The position numbers and the translations under genes were made by a program. The notes below the pieces were generated by a model. It was given only the letters and a program-made list of their open reading frames with translations, was not told where the DNA came from and did not search any database. A stretch of DNA of 64,000 nt from contig NZ_JACTOJ010000008.1 in the NCBI RefSeq assembly GCF_032335695.1, forward strand, positions 62,001-126,000. Direction: 5' to 3'. Positions within the stretch are counted from its first letter, which is position 1, and each line of letters opens with the position of its first letter. Shown piece after piece: positions 1 to 8,326 of this stretch. Source of the DNA: JACTOJ01 sp032335695 (lineage in GTDB: Bacteria > Bacillota > Clostridia > Clostridiales > Clostridiaceae).

Positions 1-1256
1 TCTACCTTATCATATTTAGTTTCTAATTCGTGATAAGCTTCTTCTTTAGCATGCTCTAGTATTGCCACATCCATAAGATTTTTAAGTCCTGTTTGATAGA
101 AACTATTTAAAAATGCATGACGAAGAACTCTTGCGTCTTCTTTGCCATGAATATCAAGATGATACTCTAAAACAACTTTATCTTGTGTAAGAGTACCTGT
201 TTTATCAGTACAAAGAATATCCATAGCTCCGAAGTTTTGTATTGAGTTAAGGCTTTTTACAACAGTCTTTTTCTTTGCCATTTGTACTGCACCTTTTGCA
301 AGGTTAGTTGTTACAATCATAGGCAACATTTCTGGAGTTAATCCTACTGCAACAGACAATGCAAATAAAAAAGCTTCAAACCAATTACCTTTGGTAAACC
401 CATTAGCGAAAAATACAACAGGTACCATGCACATCATGAATCTAATTAATACCCAAGATACAGAATTTATACCCTTTTCAAAACTGGTAACAACCTTTTT
501 AACTATAATTGTTTTTGCCATAGAGCCAAAATAAGTATAATCTCCTGTTGCTAAAACAACACCGGTTGCTGAACCGCTTATGATATTACTCCCCATAAAA
601 GCAAGATTTGAGAATTCCAATGGATTCTTAGAAAGTTGTTTCATTTCTATGCCATACTTCTCCACTGGCTCACTTTCTCCAGTTAATGCAGATTGACTAA
701 CAAATAAATCCTTTGAAGAAATTATTCTAACATCTGCAGGTATCATATCGCCAGCAGCTAAATATACTATATCACCTGGTACAATCTCTGAAAGCGGAAT
801 TTCCTTTTTACCCTCTCTCTCAACTGTAGCAGTTGTTTTAACCATAGATTTTAAGTTTTCAGCAGCATTATTAGAACGAGTTTCTTGTATAAAGCGTAAA
901 AGTCCACTAATTGTTACCATCGTTGTAATAACTATTACTGTTCTAAAACTTCTATCACCTGGAGCAGGTAAAATAATATCTGTAACTACAGAAATCATTG
1001 CAAGAACGAAGAGCACAATAGTAAAAGGATTTACAAAAGCATTAAAAATTTTTCTAAGAACTGATTCAGGCTTTTCGTGAGAAATCACATTTTCACCATA
1101 TTTCTCAATTAACTCTTCTATTTTTTCATTACTATGCCCTTTTAAAGACGTATTCATTTCTTCTAATAAATTTTTTAATTTCATTTTACTTGCTTTAATA
1201 AGTTTCTCATTAATTAAAGCTTCATTAACAACATTTTGTTCTGTTTTCTTTTTCAT
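1..1256 (-). CDS. mgtA: Mg2+-importing P-type ATPase MgtA (C-terminus cut by window)
   Basis: P-type ATPase of the magnesium-importing class, which brings Mg2+ into the cell at the cost of ATP. The frame is open from an ATG at 1256, preceded by AGGAGGT, to the left window edge, giving the first 418 or so residues. Visible motifs are the actuator TGES (in 'SALTGESEP'), the membrane 'PEMLP' typical of MgtA, and the phosphorylated Asp in 'DKTGTLT' about residue 350. The long N-terminal 'NEKIEELIEKYGEN' region also fits MgtA. The rest of the P and N domains lies outside the window. It is the downstream target of an M-box riboswitch and terminator, so expression should rise when Mg2+ is low (inference from the known riboswitch class). 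Confidence is high because motif and riboswitch agree. Confidence 0.95.
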   Translation of the reverse strand, partial: MKKKTEQNVVNEALINEKLIKASKMKLKNLLEEMNTSLKGHSNEKIEELIEKYGENVISHEKPESVLRKIFNAFVNPFTIVLFVLAMISVVTDIILPAPGDRSFRTVIVITTMVTISGLLRFIQETRSNNAAENLKSMVKTTATVEREGKKEIPLSEIVPGDIVYLAAGDMIPADVRIISSKDLFVSQSALTGESEPVEKYGIEMKQLSKNPLEFSNLAFMGSNIISGSATGVVLATGDYTYFGSMAKTIIVKKVVTSFEKGINSVSWVLIRFMMCMVPVVFFANGFTKGNWFEAFLFALSVAVGLTPEMLPMIVTTNLAKGAVQMAKKKTVVKSLNSIQNFGAMDILCTDKTGTLTQDKVVLEYHLDIHGKEDARVLRHAFLNSFYQTGLKNLMDVAILEHAKEEAYHELETKYDKV

Positions 1257-1385
1257 AATTCCAACCTCCTAAAATTTAAAAATGAAAATATTAGTTTAGG
1301 AAGAAATGGCATAAAACAAGACAAAGTATTTAAATTAAAATTTTTTTATAATTAAAAACTATTTTGCATATAAAAATTTATATTA

Positions 1386-1496
1386 TTAGTTTGTGTAATT
1401 GGTGATAAGAATAAACATGGGAATATTCTTAAAATCAATTGTTAATTTAATACTTTGCCCATCAGGTTCTATGCCCCTACTACTTCCCGAGTCCAT
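1386..1496 (-). CDS. 36-aa small ORF between the M-box terminator and mgtA
   Basis: A 36-codon ORF starts with ATG at 1496 and ends with TAA. It has a clear Shine-Dalgarno (GAGGTGG, about 5 nt before ATG). The product begins MDSGSSRGIEPDGQ and ends FILITNYTN. It has no obvious membrane helix or known motif. It lies downstream of the M-box terminator and 129 nt upstream of mgtA, so it should be co-transcribed with mgtA under low Mg2+. It could be a leader peptide or a small protein acting with the transporter. That role is inference from position; the ORF and its ribosome site are what is seen. Confidence 0.5.
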   Translation of the reverse strand: MDSGSSRGIEPDGQSIKLTIDFKNIPMFILITNYTN

Positions 1497-1559
1497 TATT
1501 ACCACCTCAACTTTCTAAATATAATAATTTATATAAAGCCAAACAGCTCTATTTAAAAC

Positions 1560-1591
1560 AAAAAAACCTTGCCAAACATAATTAGGCAAGG
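1560..1591 (-). terminator. Intrinsic terminator of the M-box leader
   Basis: On the minus strand a 7-bp GC-containing stem (CCTTGCC / GGCAAGG) with an 11-nt loop is followed directly by a run of seven T. It sits about 50 nt after the M-box core and before mgtA. This is the layout expected for riboswitch-controlled transcription attenuation, with termination when Mg2+ is bound. Confidence 0.9.
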
Positions 1592-1639
1592 AAAAATAAT
1601 CCGCACAAAAATATATACGCAAATATACTACATACTTAC

Positions 1640-1790
1640 AATATATACCGTTCAAGCTTTAGCTTCACAGGACAATGAAATTGCATTAGATTATGCCTTG
1701 AGTCGACATAGCCTGCTAACCTTCTCATAGTGTCTCCACTACTCCGCGGCAGCAACCCGTATCCCTGTGGTAACCTCACCTACCGTTTTA
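1640..1790 (-). promoter_or_regulatory. M-box (ykoK leader) Mg2+ riboswitch
   Basis: Read on the minus strand, the segment has the conserved M-box core: GGTAGGTGAGG near the 5' end, then GGGATACGGGTTGCTGCCGC, then a central pairing arm, and a 3' part with 'CCTGTGAAGCTAAAGCTTGAA'-like sequence. This matches the known ykoK leader, which folds on Mg2+ binding and switches off downstream Mg2+ transporter genes. The order promoter, M-box, terminator, mgtA is complete here. Exact ends of the P1 helix were not resolved by eye. Confidence 0.92.
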
Positions 1791-1807
1791 ATTCAATTGT
1801 CATTATT

Positions 1808-1836
1808 ATTCTATGCAACAAAATACAAAATGTCAA
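1808..1836 (-). promoter_or_regulatory. Sigma-A promoter of the M-box/mgtA transcript
   Basis: Minus strand: -35 TTGACA (1836 to 1831), 17-nt spacer, -10 TAGAAT (1813 to 1808). It starts transcription just ahead of the M-box and shows that mgtA has a promoter of its own, separate from mntH. Confidence 0.8.
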
Positions 1837-1837
1837 C

Positions 1838-1885
1838 AATAAAATTAAAAATATTAATCTTAATAAAATTAAAAATATTAATCTT
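1838..1885. repeat. Perfect 24-bp tandem duplication
   Basis: The unit aataaaattaaaaatatta plus atctt occurs twice head to tail at 1838-1861 and 1862-1885, between the mntH stop codon and the mgtA promoter. It is AT-only apart from one C per unit and probably arose by slippage. Confidence 0.85.
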
Positions 1886-1906
1886 AAATAAAAATCTTGA
1901 AATATT

Positions 1907-3214
1907 TTATGCTCTTCCTGTAAATGTTAGATACAAAAGCACTGCGTTTAGTATAATTATTACTGCTGCTATTAAAATGCCTAAGAATCTTACTAGCCCC
2001 TTGTTTACTAAAACTCCCATTAAATCTTCACGTTTTGCTATAACTAACATCTGAATTATTGGAAATGGTAAAATAAAGCTTAGTGCAACTTGACTCAAAA
2101 TAAGAGCATTCATAGGATTTATTCCAATTGCAATTATAATTAAAGCTGGTGCCATAGTTATAATTCTTCTTATATTTACAGGTATGGTTATATTAATAAA
2201 ACCTTTCATAATTGTTTGTCCTGCAAGTGTTCCAACAGCAGAGGACGACAAACCTGATGCAAGTAACGCTATTCCAAAAGCACCACTTGATAAAGAGCCT
2301 AATAAAGGTTGTAGCGATTTGTGAGCCTGTTCCATTGTATCTACTATCATTCCATTTTTACAAAATACTGCAGCAGAAACTACGACCATTGCAGCATTAA
2401 CAACAAAAGCTATATTCATAGCAATAGCAACATCTATCTTTTCCATTTTTAAATGTTTTAACTTTCCTTCATCTGATTTATCAATACTTCTGTGCTGAAC
2501 TAATTGGGAATGTAAATATATTACGTGAGGCATAACCGTAGCACCAAGCATTCCTACAGCAATCAATACAGCTTCACCGTTAGGAAGCGTTGGACTTATC
2601 GTATGAATGCCTACCTGAGCCCAATTTGGTTTTGCAAGAAACAATTCTATTGTATATGCAACACTTATTACTCCAACAAGTATTGATATTATAATCTCAA
2701 TAGGCTTTTGTCCATACTTTTCCATATAACAAATAATAAATGTCATTACTCCTGTAAGAAGTCCCGCGTATATCATAGGAATATGAAACAATAAGTACAA
2801 CCCTAATGTTCCTCCGAGAAACTCTGCTAAATCCGTTGCCATAGCACCTAGTTCGGCAACAATCCAAAAAACCCAATTTGCTGGCTTTGAAAACACTTTA
2901 GCACACATTTCTGGAAGGTTATAGCCTGTAGCTATTCCCAATTTGGCAGACATAGTTTGTAGAAATATAGCCATCATATTACTCCATAAAATTACCCAAA
3001 TAAGCGCATAGTTGAATTTTGATCCTCCGCTTATGTTAGTTGCAAAATTACCAGGATCAATATATGCCACGCTAACAACAAAAGCAGGTCCTAAAAATTT
3101 AAGTATATTCTTAAGTTTACTTGATTTTTCTGCATCTTTATTTTTTCTTGTTTTAAAAGAAATAACCTCTGTATTAGGTACATCAATACCAACTAGCCTT
3201 TCTTCACCTTCCAT
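1907..3214 (-). CDS. mntH: NRAMP family divalent metal (Mn2+/Fe2+) transporter
   Basis: A 435-residue proton-coupled metal importer of the NRAMP family. The first membrane helix carries the signature DPGN (residues 53-56), whose Asp and Asn ligate the metal. A second metal-site motif, 'MPHVIYLHSQLVQHR', lies in helix 6 around residue 230. About eleven hydrophobic segments follow a 35-residue soluble N-terminus, the usual length for the family. The start at 3214 has a GGGAGGTG ribosome site. The leader contains palindromes of AACTA/TAGTT that may be a metalloregulator operator. The substrate is probably Mn2+ (the Met in helix 6 is conserved), but Fe2+ cannot be excluded. Confidence 0.93.
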   Translation of the reverse strand: MEGEERLVGIDVPNTEVISFKTRKNKDAEKSSKLKNILKFLGPAFVVSVAYIDPGNFATNISGGSKFNYALIWVILWSNMMAIFLQTMSAKLGIATGYNLPEMCAKVFSKPANWVFWIVAELGAMATDLAEFLGGTLGLYLLFHIPMIYAGLLTGVMTFIICYMEKYGQKPIEIIISILVGVISVAYTIELFLAKPNWAQVGIHTISPTLPNGEAVLIAVGMLGATVMPHVIYLHSQLVQHRSIDKSDEGKLKHLKMEKIDVAIAMNIAFVVNAAMVVVSAAVFCKNGMIVDTMEQAHKSLQPLLGSLSSGAFGIALLASGLSSSAVGTLAGQTIMKGFINITIPVNIRRIITMAPALIIIAIGINPMNALILSQVALSFILPFPIIQMLVIAKREDLMGVLVNKGLVRFLGILIAAVIIILNAVLLYLTFTGRA

Positions 3215-3248
3215 AAAACACCTCCCTCTTTATAAACCTTTTTTCTTA

Positions 3249-3291
3249 AACTAAAATAGTTATTATTGATTAACAATTTTAGTTCAAACTA
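3249..3291. promoter_or_regulatory. Possible metalloregulator operator upstream of mntH
   Basis: Two short palindromes of the same half-site: AACTA-AAA-TAGTT at 3249-3261 and TAGTT-CA-AACTA at 3280-3291, within 80 nt of the mntH start. Repeated dyads of this kind are typical operators of DtxR/MntR-like repressors. The regulator is not in the window, and the assignment is inference. Confidence 0.4.
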
Positions 3292-3548
3292 TTTTGGGGC
3301 TAATATAACCTATGTATCATTTGTAAAAATTGTTACAATATAAGTGTTTTTTTCTTTATTTCAGCATATAATTAGTTAACAGCTTATACCCTAGAAAATA
3401 TTGAGACAAAGCTGCATGATATAGAACATCTGTTAAAAAAAGCTTTAATCTCTCCTCTTAATCCCCATTACTAACAGCTCTTTAACATGCTATTTATAAT
3501 AATCTTATAAAAATACTCATTATCTCAAATCAAATAAAATTAGCCCTA

Positions 3549-3577
3549 TTTACATATCATGTAATTTGTGCTATAAT
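3549..3577 (+). promoter_or_regulatory. Promoter of the NiCo riboswitch transcript
   Basis: -35 TTTACA (3549-3554), 17-nt spacer, -10 TATAAT (3572-3577). It lies about 35 nt before the riboswitch, on the plus strand. The stretch 3292-3548 between this and the mntH leader shows nothing else I can support. Confidence 0.75.
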
Positions 3578-3612
3578 TTAAATATCTCTTTGCACTGCAT
3601 ATAAATCTACAG

Positions 3613-3706
3613 TACAAACTGAGCAGGCGATGAACTTTTTTATAAGTTCGTGGGGCCGGGCCTTAATTGGCAGCAGGATGATAACACATACCTGTGGGAC
3701 AGTAAA
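3613..3706 (+). promoter_or_regulatory. NiCo (czcD) riboswitch
   Basis: The segment carries the czcD-motif core almost letter for letter: ACTGAGCAGGCGATGA, a variable hairpin, GGGGCCGGGCC, GGCAGCAGGATGATAACACA, and CCTGTGGGACAGT closing on the first ACTG. This class binds Co2+ and Ni2+ cooperatively (later work proposes Fe2+) and turns on metal export genes. Here it precedes a P-type ATPase rather than the more usual CDF exporter. Identification rests on recalled consensus sequence, not a covariance search, but the match is extensive. Confidence 0.92.
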
Positions 3707-3727
3707 ATGTTCTACGGGTATTTTTTT
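3688..3727 (+). terminator. Riboswitch-controlled intrinsic terminator
   Basis: A 14-bp uninterrupted stem (with three G-U pairs) forms between 3688-3701 and 3708-3721, with a 6-nt loop, and is followed by six T at 3722-3727. The 5' arm includes the riboswitch 3' strand (CCTGTGGGACA), so metal-bound riboswitch folding and terminator folding exclude each other. This predicts an ON switch. Confidence 0.88.
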
Positions 3728-3740
3728 ATACCCATAGAAC
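3709..3740 (+). promoter_or_regulatory. Competing antiterminator hairpin
   Basis: The 3' arm of the terminator (3709-3721) can alternatively pair with 3728-3740 through 12 of 13 positions (one C-A mismatch), with the six T of the terminator tail as its loop. It would hold the element in the read-through state when the riboswitch is folded. Confidence 0.65.
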
Positions 3741-3813
3741 ATATCTGATGATTGCAATGCCATAGAGCTATCTTAAAAATGCTTATAATAAGCAAAAATG
3801 GAGGTAACTATTT

Positions 3814-6357
3814 ATGACAGAACAACATTTCAAAGGTCTAACTACTCAAGAAGCAAAAAAACTTCAAGAAAGATTCGGTAAAAATGAACTTGTGGCTGAA
3901 AAAAAAGAAAGCTTTTTACACAAGATTTTACACGTCATTACCGAGCCTATGTTTTTATTACTAATTGTTGCAGCTGCTATCTATTTTATACTTGGAGAAC
4001 CTAAAGATGGCGCAATTATGCTTATTTTCGTTATTGGAATTATAGGCATTGAAACAATTCAGGAATGGAAAACAGATAAAACCTTAAAAGCACTTAAGGA
4101 CTTATCAGCACCACAGATTAAAGTACTCAGAGATGGAATTGAAAAAATAATTAACAGCTGCGATTTAGTACCAGGCGATATTATGTTTATCTCAGAGGGC
4201 GTTAAAGTGCCTGCTGATGGAGTAGTTTTGAGAGCTAGTACTCTTTCTATTGATGAATCCTCTTTAACTGGAGAAGCTGAAGCAGTATGGAAGACTTCTA
4301 AGGATAACTGTGAGGGCAACGATTCTGATTATTGGCGCAAAGACTACTGCTATGCAGGAACTCTTGTTACCCATGGTACTGGTACTATTTTAGTAGATAA
4401 AATTGGCCCAGCTACTGAATATGGAAAAATAGGTCAAAATGTTTTATCAGCTCCTGATAATCCAACACCACTTCAATTACAAACAGGAAAATTAGTAAAG
4501 CTATGCGCAATAATTGCAGCAGTTTTATTTACTGTTGTTGGTATTGTTACGTATTTTAATATACCAGACCATACCTTCGGAGATAGACTTATAGAAAGTA
4601 TTCTATCTGGTGTAACTCTTGCTATGGCAATGATACCAGAAGAATTCCCAGTAATACTAACAGTATTTCTATCCATGGGTGCATGGAGACTCGCTAAGAA
4701 GAATTCACTTGTTAGAAAGCTACCATCAGTAGAAACCCTAGGTGCTGTTTCCGTTCTTTGTGTTGATAAAACAGGAACAATAACAATGAACAAAATGACA
4801 GTTAGAGATACTTGGAGTTTAAAAAATGATACAAAGAACTTGATTAAAATAATGGGAATGGGCTGTAAAGCTGATGCCTATGATCCAATGGAAAAGTCTA
4901 TGATATCCTATTGCGAGGAGCAAGGAATCTCAAGAGATATTCTATTTGGTGGAGAGCTTATTAAAGAATATGCCTTTACTGATGAACTTAAAATGATGGG
5001 TCACGTTTGGCAAAATGGCGATAATATTTTAGTTACAGCAAAAGGTTCACCTGAACGTATTTTAACTATATGTAACTTGACTGCTAATGAACGAAAAATA
5101 GCGGAAAAGAAAATACTTGAAATGTCTAAGGAAGGACTACGTGTTATTGCCGTTGGGCAAATGAATATACTCAGCACAGATGATATTCCAAATACACTGA
5201 AGGAATGCAGCTTAGAGCTTTGTGGACTAATTGGGTTAGCTGACCCACCTAGAGAGTCAGTTAAGGAAGATATTAAAACCTGTACAAAAGCAGGCGTTCG
5301 TGTGGTTATGATAACTGGAGATAACGGAATAACTGCAAGCTCCATAGCTAAGCAGATTAATATGCCAAACAACGATAAAATTATTACTGGTGATGAGCTT
5401 AATAAAATGAGTGACGAAGAGCTTAGAGAAAAAGTTAAAGAGGTTAGTGTTTTCTCAAGAGTTGTTCCTGAGCATAAAATGAGAATAGTTAAAGCCTTTA
5501 AAGAAAATGGTGAAATAGTTGCAATGACTGGTGATGGCGTTAATGATGCCCCTGCCCTTAAGCACGCAGATATCGGTATTGCTATGGGTAAACGTGGCTC
5601 AGAGGTTTCAAGAGAGGCAGCGGATTTAATTTTACTTGATGATAACTTCTCCACCATCGTTGAAACTATAAAAGATGGAAGAAGAATTTATGATAATATT
5701 AGAAAAGCAGTTGGATATGTTTTCACTATTCACATTCCTATTGCCTTTGGTGCACTGCTTGCTCCCCTGCTTGGAATAAGTCCTGCAAGTCTTCTACTGC
5801 TTCCACTGCACGTTGTTTTACTTGAACTAGTAATCGACCCAACTTGTTCTATTGTATTAGAACGTCAGCCTGCTGAAGTTGATATTATGGAAAGAGCTCC
5901 TCGTAATCCAAAGGAAAAAATGCTGACAGCAAAAACTCTTTCTAAAAGCATAATACAAGGTCTTGTGATGTTTGGAGCCTCCTTTGGAACTTACTTTGCA
6001 TTTTTAAAGCAAAATCCAGACAATGCATCACTTGCAAGAGCAATGGGACTTACAATTATATTACTTGCTAATGTGCTACTTGTTCATGTTAACAGCTCAA
6101 ATACTGATTTTGCAGCTAAATCCTTTATTAAGCTTATTAAGGATAAGGTAATGTGGACTGTTAGTCTAGGTACGCTAGCTGGCTTAGTAGTAATTTTATA
6201 TACTCCGCTAAATAGCTTTTTGAAGCTAGCCCCTTTGTCTTTTAAGCAATTAATGCTGGCAGTTTTAATTGCTGCAGCTTCAGTGGTTTGGTATGAGCTT
6301 GTAAAGGCAATAAAACGTATCAAAGTAAAAAGTAAATGTAATTTTTTAAGCCAATAA
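3814..6357 (+). CDS. P-type cation-exporting ATPase under NiCo riboswitch control
   Basis: An 847-residue P-type ATPase with an N-terminal cation ATPase domain, actuator motif TGEAE near residue 155, membrane ion-site motif PEEFP (275-279), phosphorylation motif DKTGT (Asp about 318), and hinge TGDGVNDAP about 572. Ten or so membrane helices and the length fit the P2-like group. There is no N-terminal heavy-metal CxxC domain and no CPC motif, so it is not a P1B copper or zinc pump. Its leader is a NiCo riboswitch, so the exported ion is probably Co2+, Ni2+ or Fe2+ (inference from the switch). The ATG at 3814 has GGAGG at the correct spacing. Confidence 0.9.
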   Translation: MTEQHFKGLTTQEAKKLQERFGKNELVAEKKESFLHKILHVITEPMFLLLIVAAAIYFILGEPKDGAIMLIFVIGIIGIETIQEWKTDKTLKALKDLSAPQIKVLRDGIEKIINSCDLVPGDIMFISEGVKVPADGVVLRASTLSIDESSLTGEAEAVWKTSKDNCEGNDSDYWRKDYCYAGTLVTHGTGTILVDKIGPATEYGKIGQNVLSAPDNPTPLQLQTGKLVKLCAIIAAVLFTVVGIVTYFNIPDHTFGDRLIESILSGVTLAMAMIPEEFPVILTVFLSMGAWRLAKKNSLVRKLPSVETLGAVSVLCVDKTGTITMNKMTVRDTWSLKNDTKNLIKIMGMGCKADAYDPMEKSMISYCEEQGISRDILFGGELIKEYAFTDELKMMGHVWQNGDNILVTAKGSPERILTICNLTANERKIAEKKILEMSKEGLRVIAVGQMNILSTDDIPNTLKECSLELCGLIGLADPPRESVKEDIKTCTKAGVRVVMITGDNGITASSIAKQINMPNNDKIITGDELNKMSDEELREKVKEVSVFSRVVPEHKMRIVKAFKENGEIVAMTGDGVNDAPALKHADIGIAMGKRGSEVSREAADLILLDDNFSTIVETIKDGRRIYDNIRKAVGYVFTIHIPIAFGALLAPLLGISPASLLLLPLHVVLLELVIDPTCSIVLERQPAEVDIMERAPRNPKEKMLTAKTLSKSIIQGLVMFGASFGTYFAFLKQNPDNASLARAMGLTIILLANVLLVHVNSSNTDFAAKSFIKLIKDKVMWTVSLGTLAGLVVILYTPLNSFLKLAPLSFKQLMLAVLIAAASVVWYELVKAIKRIKVKSKCNFLSQ

Positions 6358-6394
6358 TCTAAATAACGTAAATTTGGTTATAATAAAATTTAAG

Positions 6395-6451
6395 GTCATA
6401 GTGCCTGCAATGATGCTTCAAATTAATCCAGGTACTATGACACTGATTTTT
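6395..6451 (+). terminator. Terminator-like hairpin after the P-type ATPase
   Basis: GTCATAGTGCCTG (6395-6407) pairs with CAGGTACTATGAC (6429-6441) across a 21-nt loop. Five nt later comes a run of five T. It could end the ATPase transcript or act as a leader structure for the next gene, whose start is at 6477. Confidence 0.5.
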
Positions 6452-6476
6452 GCACTTAAATATTAGCGGAGGTATT

Positions 6477-7166
6477 ATGAAAACAGAAAAAATTGACCAT
6501 AAAATAAAGATTAAATTAGTAGTTATGATTATAATAATATCAGGAATAGTTATTTTAGGAATAAACTTTGCACCATGGATTATTGAAAAAGTGAAAAAAC
6601 CCGAGGCTTTAAGAGAATATTTAAGATCCTTTGGCGGCTTAGGTTTTTTAATGTATATATTGCTGCAAGCAGTTCATGTACTTTTAGTTGTAATACCTGG
6701 TGATATTTTTAACGTATGTGGTGGTTTTATTTATGGCATTCCATTAGGATTTTTATTATCTATGGTTGGATTAATGCTTGGAACAGTATGTGCCTTCTAC
6801 ATTTCAAGATTATTTGGGTACGAATTTATTAGTAGGTTTATACCCAAAGACAAAATAGATAAAATAGAAAAAATATTAAATTCAACAAAAGGTATGCTTG
6901 GTATGCTAATTATATGTTTAATCCCTGTTATTCCAAAAGATTTGATGATGTACATAGCTGGTCTTACACCTATTAAAGCATCAAAGCTATTTTTCGTATA
7001 TGGATTATCACGAATACCTGGCACACTAATTTGGGTATCTGTTGGGGCACAGGTTTATGACAAAAATATACTAGGGATTATTATTACATTAATAGGTCTT
7101 ATACTATTAATATCAACAGGACTTTTATTACAAAATAGATATAAGCGAAAACAAAATAATGTATAA
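6477..7166 (+). CDS. TVP38/TMEM64 (VTT domain) membrane protein
   Basis: A 229-residue integral membrane protein of the TVP38/TMEM64 (DedA-related, VTT/SNARE-associated) family. An N-terminal helix is followed by the central motif region 'VIPGDIFNVCGGFIYG' and a later 'RIPGTLIWV' segment, both typical of the family's re-entrant loops. Start chosen at 6477 because GGAGGT lies 4 nt upstream; an earlier in-frame start at 6450 has no ribosome site. The family is linked to lipid transport and membrane homeostasis. The specific role here is unknown. Confidence 0.85.
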   Translation: MKTEKIDHKIKIKLVVMIIIISGIVILGINFAPWIIEKVKKPEALREYLRSFGGLGFLMYILLQAVHVLLVVIPGDIFNVCGGFIYGIPLGFLLSMVGLMLGTVCAFYISRLFGYEFISRFIPKDKIDKIEKILNSTKGMLGMLIICLIPVIPKDLMMYIAGLTPIKASKLFFVYGLSRIPGTLIWVSVGAQVYDKNILGIIITLIGLILLISTGLLLQNRYKRKQNNV

Positions 7167-7240
7167 TGTAAATAAATTTATTAAAACTAACTTTTAAAAG
7201 AAATATAATTTAAATTCTAAAAAGAAAGAGGTATAAAAAT

Positions 7241-7588
7241 ATGAGTTCTTCATCAAGTGGAAAACATTATAGACATGGTCATTATGGAAGTAACCACTAT
7301 CAAAAGAAAGGTCTTTTCGGAGACTTATTTGATATAATAGCTTCCAGAAGCAGTTCTTATCGTAAAAATAGACATCAGTACCCAAATACGCCTATTTATA
7401 ATGAACCGCCTTCAAGGGGAAATAATATGCTTTGTACTAAATGCAAAGCTCAAATTCCAGCTGGTTCAAAGTTTTGTTTGCAATGTGGTGAAAAGGTAAA
7501 TGACACCTCATTTTGTATGAATTGCGGAGAGAAGCTGCCTCCAAATGCAAAATTCTGTATGCAATGCGGCAAAAAAGTAAATGAATAA
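7241..7588 (+). CDS. Double zinc-ribbon protein
   Basis: A 115-residue protein. The first 60 residues are basic and rich in Ser, His and Tyr, without recognisable domain. From about residue 63 two zinc ribbons follow in tandem: CTKC-x10-CLQCG and CMNC-x10-CMQCG. The gene ends three bases before the kinase-like gene, so the two are probably translated together. Double zinc ribbons are often scaffold or interaction modules; no catalytic role is visible. Confidence 0.8.
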   Translation: MSSSSSGKHYRHGHYGSNHYQKKGLFGDLFDIIASRSSSYRKNRHQYPNTPIYNEPPSRGNNMLCTKCKAQIPAGSKFCLQCGEKVNDTSFCMNCGEKLPPNAKFCMQCGKKVNE

Positions 7589-7591
7589 GAT

Positions 7592-8326
7592 ATGTGGTTT
7601 TGCAAAACGCTAAAATACTCTGGGAAAGTAGTAGGAACATATACCATTGAAGAACCTATTGGAGAAGGTCGATATGGCTTATGTTTTCTTGCTAGATCAA
7701 ATACGGGAGAAAAGGTTATTATAAAGAAATTTAAGCCTACTCTCTTTAAGAGAAATTCAGATAAAAATGCGTATGAAGCAGTTATACTATCAAAATTGAA
7801 GGATAAAAGAATCCCTGAGCTTTTAGGTGTAATAAATGAAAAAGGCTTTTACGGGTTTGTATTGGAATTTAAAGAAGGCTTCACCGTAAAGGAGCTTCTC
7901 TTTAAACGTAATCACAAATTTACTATGGAGGAATTCTTTAATATAGGTATTCAGCTAATTAGTATTATAAGATATCTTCATGAAAATGGTATTGTTCACA
8001 GGGATATTAGGATACCTAATGTATTAATTAATGATGGCAAAGTTAATCTACTTGACTTCGGCCTATCTAGATGGGCCAATAACGATAACTATCCCTATGA
8101 TTTAGACTTTTCTTATTTGGGCGATTTTTTTCTGTATTTGCTCTACTCTTCCTTTGAACCTAAAGTAAAACGTAAAAATTTGCCATGGTATAAGGAACTG
8201 TTACTAACATCTGAACAAATATTATTTTTAAAAAAGCTTCTAGGCATTGAATTAATGTATAAAAATATAAAAGACATTGAAGCAGATTTTATAAAAGCTT
8301 TTGCTGCGGGAGAGTCATCTTTTTAG
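7592..8326 (+). CDS. Small Ser/Thr protein kinase-like protein
   Basis: A 244-residue compact kinase fold with no receptor part. It shows the glycine loop GEGRYG, the ATP-site lysine in 'VIIKKF', the catalytic loop HRDIRIPNV (Asp present, the usual Lys replaced by Arg and the usual Asn retained), and the metal-binding LLDFG. The C-lobe is short. The start has no Shine-Dalgarno of its own and follows the zinc-ribbon stop by three bases, suggesting translational coupling. Such zinc-ribbon plus kinase pairs suggest a regulated kinase module; substrate unknown. Confidence 0.8.
   Translation: MWFCKTLKYSGKVVGTYTIEEPIGEGRYGLCFLARSNTGEKVIIKKFKPTLFKRNSDKNAYEAVILSKLKDKRIPELLGVINEKGFYGFVLEFKEGFTVKELLFKRNHKFTMEEFFNIGIQLISIIRYLHENGIVHRDIRIPNVLINDGKVNLLDFGLSRWANNDNYPYDLDFSYLGDFFLYLLYSSFEPKVKRKNLPWYKELLLTSEQILFLKKLLGIELMYKNIKDIEADFIKAFAAGESSF

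Noticed and set aside
1767..2054. 95-codon ORF on the plus strand
   Set aside because: It covers the 5' end of the M-box, the mgtA promoter, the 24-bp repeat and the end of mntH; no ribosome site.
3578..3763. 61-codon ORF on the minus strand
   Set aside because: It lies entirely over the NiCo riboswitch and its terminator, which explain the sequence.
5001..5657. 218-codon ORF opposite the P-type ATPase
   Set aside because: Antisense shadow of a well-supported gene; Ser/Leu/Ile-rich composition typical of shadows.
6395..6451. Second riboswitch upstream of the TVP38 gene
   Set aside because: Only one simple stem with a long loop is seen; no conserved core of a known class, so a terminator is the simpler reading.
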